From the NCBI GenBank assembly GCA_037083765.1, contig JBAPLS010000019.1:1-5950 (forward strand): a stretch of 5,950 nucleotides of DNA, read 5' to 3'. Positions 5,815-5,950 of the stretch are shown here, one piece after another. How positions within the stretch are numbered: the first letter of the stretch is position 1; every line of letters begins with the position of its first letter. A program made the position numbers and the translations under genes. The DNA is from Dasytiphilus stammeri_B (GTDB lineage Bacteria; Pseudomonadota; Gammaproteobacteria; Enterobacterales; Enterobacteriaceae). A model generated the notes under the pieces. It was given only the letters and a program-made list of their open reading frames with translations. It was not told the origin of the DNA and made no database searches.

Positions 5815-5950
5815 GAATTGAAGAGTTTGATCATGGCTCAGATTGAACGCTGGCGGCAAGCCTAACACATGCAAGTCGAACGGCAGCGGAGAAAATGAAT
5901 AATTTTCTGCCGGCGAGTGGCGAACGGGTGAGTAATATCTGGGGATCTAC
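5815..5950 (+). rRNA. rrs: 16S ribosomal RNA, 5' end (runs off the window)
   Basis: The sequence from GAATTGAAGAGTTTGATCAT onward is the bacterial 16S 5' end. It continues with the conserved GGCTCAGATTGAACGCTGGC and ACACATGCAAGTCGAACGG. The V1 hairpin (AGAAAAT/ATTTTCT stem) follows, then GCCGGCGAGTGGCGAACGGG and GTGAGTAATATCTGGGGATC. The pattern is enteric gammaproteobacterial, with AT-leaning changes in the V1 stem. The mature start is placed by alignment with the E. coli start AAATTGAAGAG. Only the first ~136 nt are inside the window. Confidence 0.98.

Noticed and set aside
1..5950. Mobile elements, CRISPR arrays, phage genes or a novel defence or biosynthetic system
   Set aside because: No transposase-like frames, no terminal inverted repeats with target duplications, no regularly spaced repeats and no unknown intact multi-gene cassette were seen; the unexplained DNA looks like decay.

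Overview
The window looks like a piece of a shrinking gammaproteobacterial (Enterobacterales-type) chromosome, most likely from an insect endosymbiont or another host-restricted lineage. Three things point there. The 16S rRNA start and the PriA and L31 proteins are close to enteric versions. Base composition is AT-rich. Intact genes sit among eroded remnants of metabolic genes that still align to enteric proteins once frameshifts and stops are ignored. No mobile element, phage gene, CRISPR array or novel defence-type system is visible. The interest is in how the genome is decaying.

Layout: 1-329 has no intact gene, only hairpins and an unassigned coding-like fragment. 330 to about 915 (minus) is the 3' third of a dead glnA (glutamine synthetase). 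957-1040 and 1061-1131 (minus) are tRNA-Leu(UAA) and tRNA-Cys(GCA), what is left of the enteric glyW-cysT-leuZ cluster. 1132-1589 is degenerate, with a long open plus-strand frame that has no ATG. 1590-1820 (minus) is a DUF883/ElaB-YqjD-like membrane protein gene broken by one in-frame stop. 1923-4124 (minus) is a full-length priA. 4269-4478 (plus) is intact rpmE, divergent from priA as in enterics. 4569 to about 5040 (plus) is a broken metB remnant joined to a broken metF remnant at about 5049-5605; metL and the rest of both genes are missing. 5815 to the window end (plus) is the 5' end of 16S rRNA.

The right half follows the E. coli order priA / rpmE / metB / metL / metF / ... / murI / rrnB, collapsed by deletions. 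What survives is information processing: tRNAs, L31, 16S rRNA and the replication-restart protein PriA. What is lost is assimilation: glutamine synthetase at this locus and two methionine enzymes. That suggests reliance on host or partner for glutamine and methionine, unless other copies exist. PriA has an unbroken frame and all eight zinc cysteines, but helicase motifs III, V and VI are altered, so it may be losing helicase activity or be an early, still-open pseudogene.
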